Source of the DNA: Paludibacteraceae bacterium
Lineage (GTDB): Bacteria > Bacteroidota > Bacteroidia > Bacteroidales > Paludibacteraceae
Direction of reading: 5' to 3'
Assembly (NCBI GenBank): GCA_017444615.1
Contig: JAFSWF010000056.1
Span: forward strand, 1 to 53,164
DNA length: 53,164 bases
The stretch's first letter is position 1; every line of letters begins with the position of its first letter. Below are positions 51,755-53,164 of this stretch, piece by piece. The position numbers and the translations under genes were made by a program. The notes beneath the pieces were generated by a model. It was not told where the DNA came from, ran no database searches, and was given only the letters and a program-made list of their open reading frames with translations.

Positions 51755-51961
51755 ATGGCGACTGCAATAGAATTTGAACATGTTAGTAAACAGTATAGAT
51801 TGGGTTTAGTATCCACCAAAACCCTTTCGCATGACATCCGTCGCTTCTGGATCACAAATGTGCTCCATAAAGAGGATCCTTACCTGAAAATTGGAGAAAC
51901 GAATGATCGTTCTGTTCGCGGAAACTCCGAATATGTATGGGCCCTGCGAAAGGCTGCCTAA
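51755..51961 (+). pseudogene. Truncated polysaccharide ABC transporter ATPase (Wzt/TagH-like)
   Basis: Only 68 codons. The N-terminal MATAIEFEHVSKQYRLGL and the insert STKTLSHDIRRFWITNVL, ending EYVWALRKAA, match the start of O-antigen/teichoic-acid export ATPases, which normally continue WALRD(I/V)xFEV into the Walker A motif. Here the match is lost after WALR (about 51949) and a stop follows. No Walker A is present, so it cannot bind ATP. It starts one base after the fcl stop, so the intact gene would have been part of the gmd-fcl run. Probably interrupted by the Bro-N gene region, or an assembly join. Confidence 0.75.
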
Positions 51962-52036
51962 GAAAAGTAAGATGAAAGACGTTCCTCTCAAAAGGTAAGA
52001 AGAAAGACCAAAAGAAAGCGATAAAATTAACTAAAA

Positions 52037-52068
52037 CTTGTTTAAGTCGAAAAAAAGTAGTAACTTTG
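52037..52068 (+). promoter_or_regulatory. Promoter of Bro-N gene
   Basis: CTTG, 20 bases, TAACTTTG; -33 box continues as CTTGTTTAAGTCG. It leaves a leader of about 90 bases. Confidence 0.8.
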
Positions 52069-52127
52069 TGCCCAATTGGGAAAGCCAATAAAACATCACT
52101 CAGGCCAAAGGATGGTTACAAATTGTA

Positions 52128-52136
52128 CCCCCCCCC
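52128..52136. repeat. Nine-base C tract in Bro-N leader
   Basis: An uninterrupted run of nine C, 28 bases before the ATG. It is out of character with the AT-rich leaders elsewhere and is prone to slippage. Confidence 0.8.
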
Positions 52137-52164
52137 TTTGAAGAAAACCCAAATTACTGAAAAT

Positions 52165-53052
52165 ATGCCAAACGAATCACTCATAAAACTGTTTGAAGGA
52201 AAGCAAGTCCGTGTCCTATGGAATGAGGAAGAGGAGAAGTATTATTTCTCTGTTGTGGATGTTATTGAGGTTTTGACTGATAGTCCACGTCCTCGTAAGT
52301 ATTGGAACGCTCTTAAATCCAAGCTGAAAGCGGAGGGAAATGAGTCGTCCCAAAATTTGGGACAACTGAAATTACCAGCTGCTGATGGTAAGAAATATTT
52401 AACGGATGTAGCTGATTTACAGCAGCTATTGCGTATAATTCAAACCATACCATCACCCAAGGCAGAACCACTTAAGCGTTGGCTCGCAGAGGTGGGTGCG
52501 CAGCGCATTGACCAGATGATTGATCCGGAGCAGACATTCCAAATGGCAGTGGAAGACTATCGTCGACAAGGTTATTCGGACAAGTGGATCAACGAGCGGA
52601 TGCGCTCCATCGAGATGCGCAAAGAGTTGACGGACGAATGGCAACGCAGCGGCATCACGGAGCATCGGGACTTTGCCATCCTGACCAATGTGCTGACGCA
52701 AGCATGGAGCGGCATGACAACCGGTCAATACAAGAAATACAAAGGATTGACGAAGGAGAACTTGCGCGACAATATGACTAACATCGAGTTGGCGCTGAAT
52801 ACGCTTGCAGAAGTTGCAACAACCGAGTACTCACGTCAGACGAACCCTATGACGATGGAGGAGAGCAAACGTGTGGCGCGTGAAGGTGGAAGCGTGGCTC
52901 GTGAGGCGCGTGAAACAATGGAGAAACGGCTGGGGCGTTCAGTTGTGTCGAAAGAACGTGCATCCGACTACATCATCCCAGAGAGCCAGAAACCGAAGGT
53001 AGAAGAGCTGCCGTTTGAGGAAATAAAAGATAACGAAGATGGAAACCAATAA
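52165..53052 (+). CDS. Bro-N domain (phage antirepressor-like) protein
   Basis: 295 residues. The N-terminal 110 form a Bro-N domain (IKLFEGKQVRVLWNEEEEKYYFSVVDVIEVLTDSPRPRKYWNALKSKLKAEG, then ADGKKYLTDVADLQQLLRIIQTIPSPKAEP), found in phage antirepressors and in many stand-alone Bacteroidota genes. The C-terminal helical region (TDEWQRSGI... LTQAWSGMTTGQYKKYKGLTKENLRDNMTNIELAL) is conserved in these stand-alone forms; its role is not established. The ATG at 52165 is chosen since the frame above contains the -7 box. It follows a truncated gene, so it is probably part of a mobile or integrated element. Confidence 0.85.
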   Translation: MPNESLIKLFEGKQVRVLWNEEEEKYYFSVVDVIEVLTDSPRPRKYWNALKSKLKAEGNESSQNLGQLKLPAADGKKYLTDVADLQQLLRIIQTIPSPKAEPLKRWLAEVGAQRIDQMIDPEQTFQMAVEDYRRQGYSDKWINERMRSIEMRKELTDEWQRSGITEHRDFAILTNVLTQAWSGMTTGQYKKYKGLTKENLRDNMTNIELALNTLAEVATTEYSRQTNPMTMEESKRVAREGGSVAREARETMEKRLGRSVVSKERASDYIIPESQKPKVEELPFEEIKDNEDGNQ

Positions 53053-53129
53053 CGAACATATCAGTCCTCGGTTCCCCAATGGGGTCCCAAGCGTAAACCG
53101 AATGTAATGTTTGCGAAGCCACAAAATAT

Positions 53130-53164
53130 ATGCAAGAAAAAACAGTAATACATATGGTTCCGGA
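53130..53164 (+). CDS. Possible start of another gene, cut by window end
   Basis: ATG followed by ten open codons to the window end. Too short to identify. It is a candidate second gene of the inserted region. Confidence 0.2.
   Translation, partial: MQEKTVIHMVP

Noticed and set aside
53070..53090. Small CCCC/GGGG inverted repeat after the Bro-N gene
   Set aside because: Four-base stem with three-base loop and no T run; too weak to call a terminator.

Overview
The window looks like a chromosomal segment of an uncultured member of the order Bacteroidales (Bacteroidota). The evidence is the gene content (type IX secretion genes porU and porV, a BspA-like leucine-rich surface protein, a Bacteroidota-type lptD, a DUF349 protein beside ftsE, fused ribBA) and the promoters. 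Fourteen intergenic sites match the Bacteroidota TTTG / TAnnTTTG promoter type, all with exactly 20 bases between the two boxes. No rRNA, tRNA or CRISPR array was found. A family or genus cannot be fixed from the sequence alone.

Layout. 1-4561 (+): 3' part of alaS, gtrA-like, guaD, lipoate ligase. 4524-5168 (-): acyltransferase. 5169-5746: two promoters and tandem arrays, no gene. 5747-10444 (+): cdd, lptF/G-type permease, ribBA, secreted Trp/His/Ser-rich protein. 10526-15688 (-): gltX, serB, ftsY, aspA, read in that order. 15814-17431 (+): tsaD and an exosortase. 17388-25006 (-): Sel1 protein, pullulanase, uvrA, cation/proton antiporter. 25219-27114 (-): BspA-like protein. 27250-30279 (+): small Sel1-like protein, DUF349 protein, ftsE-type ATPase, sufE. 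30250-42034 (-): lptD, slyD, der; then a FAH-like protein, porU, porV, ispF, a small exported protein and aroK. 42114-46764 (-): rimP, nusA, infB behind a long structured leader. 47101-49375 (-): tyrS and a BadF-type kinase. 49712-51753 (+): gmd and fcl, the start of a GDP-fucose/polysaccharide locus. The ABC-transporter gene that should follow (51755-51961) is cut short and is followed by a Bro-N antirepressor-like gene, which suggests a mobile insertion.

Most genes are housekeeping. The cell-envelope theme is strong: LPS export (lptF/G-type, lptD), type IX secretion (porU, porV), an exosortase, a surface LRR protein and nucleotide-sugar genes.

The most unusual signal is a set of more than 20 short tandem arrays with a 7-base period scattered through the window. 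They are of several sequence types. They lie at gene junctions, where they often hold the stop codon and sometimes the start codon, and in frame inside conserved genes (lplA, ribBA, uvrA, pulA, rimP, the BadF-type kinase, the FAH-like gene). A second class with an 11-base period lies in leaders and spacers. Two unrelated proteins, RimP and the BadF-type kinase, carry almost the same inserted 35-base array and so the same peptide. The second strong signal is an extended promoter motif shared by all 14 promoters.
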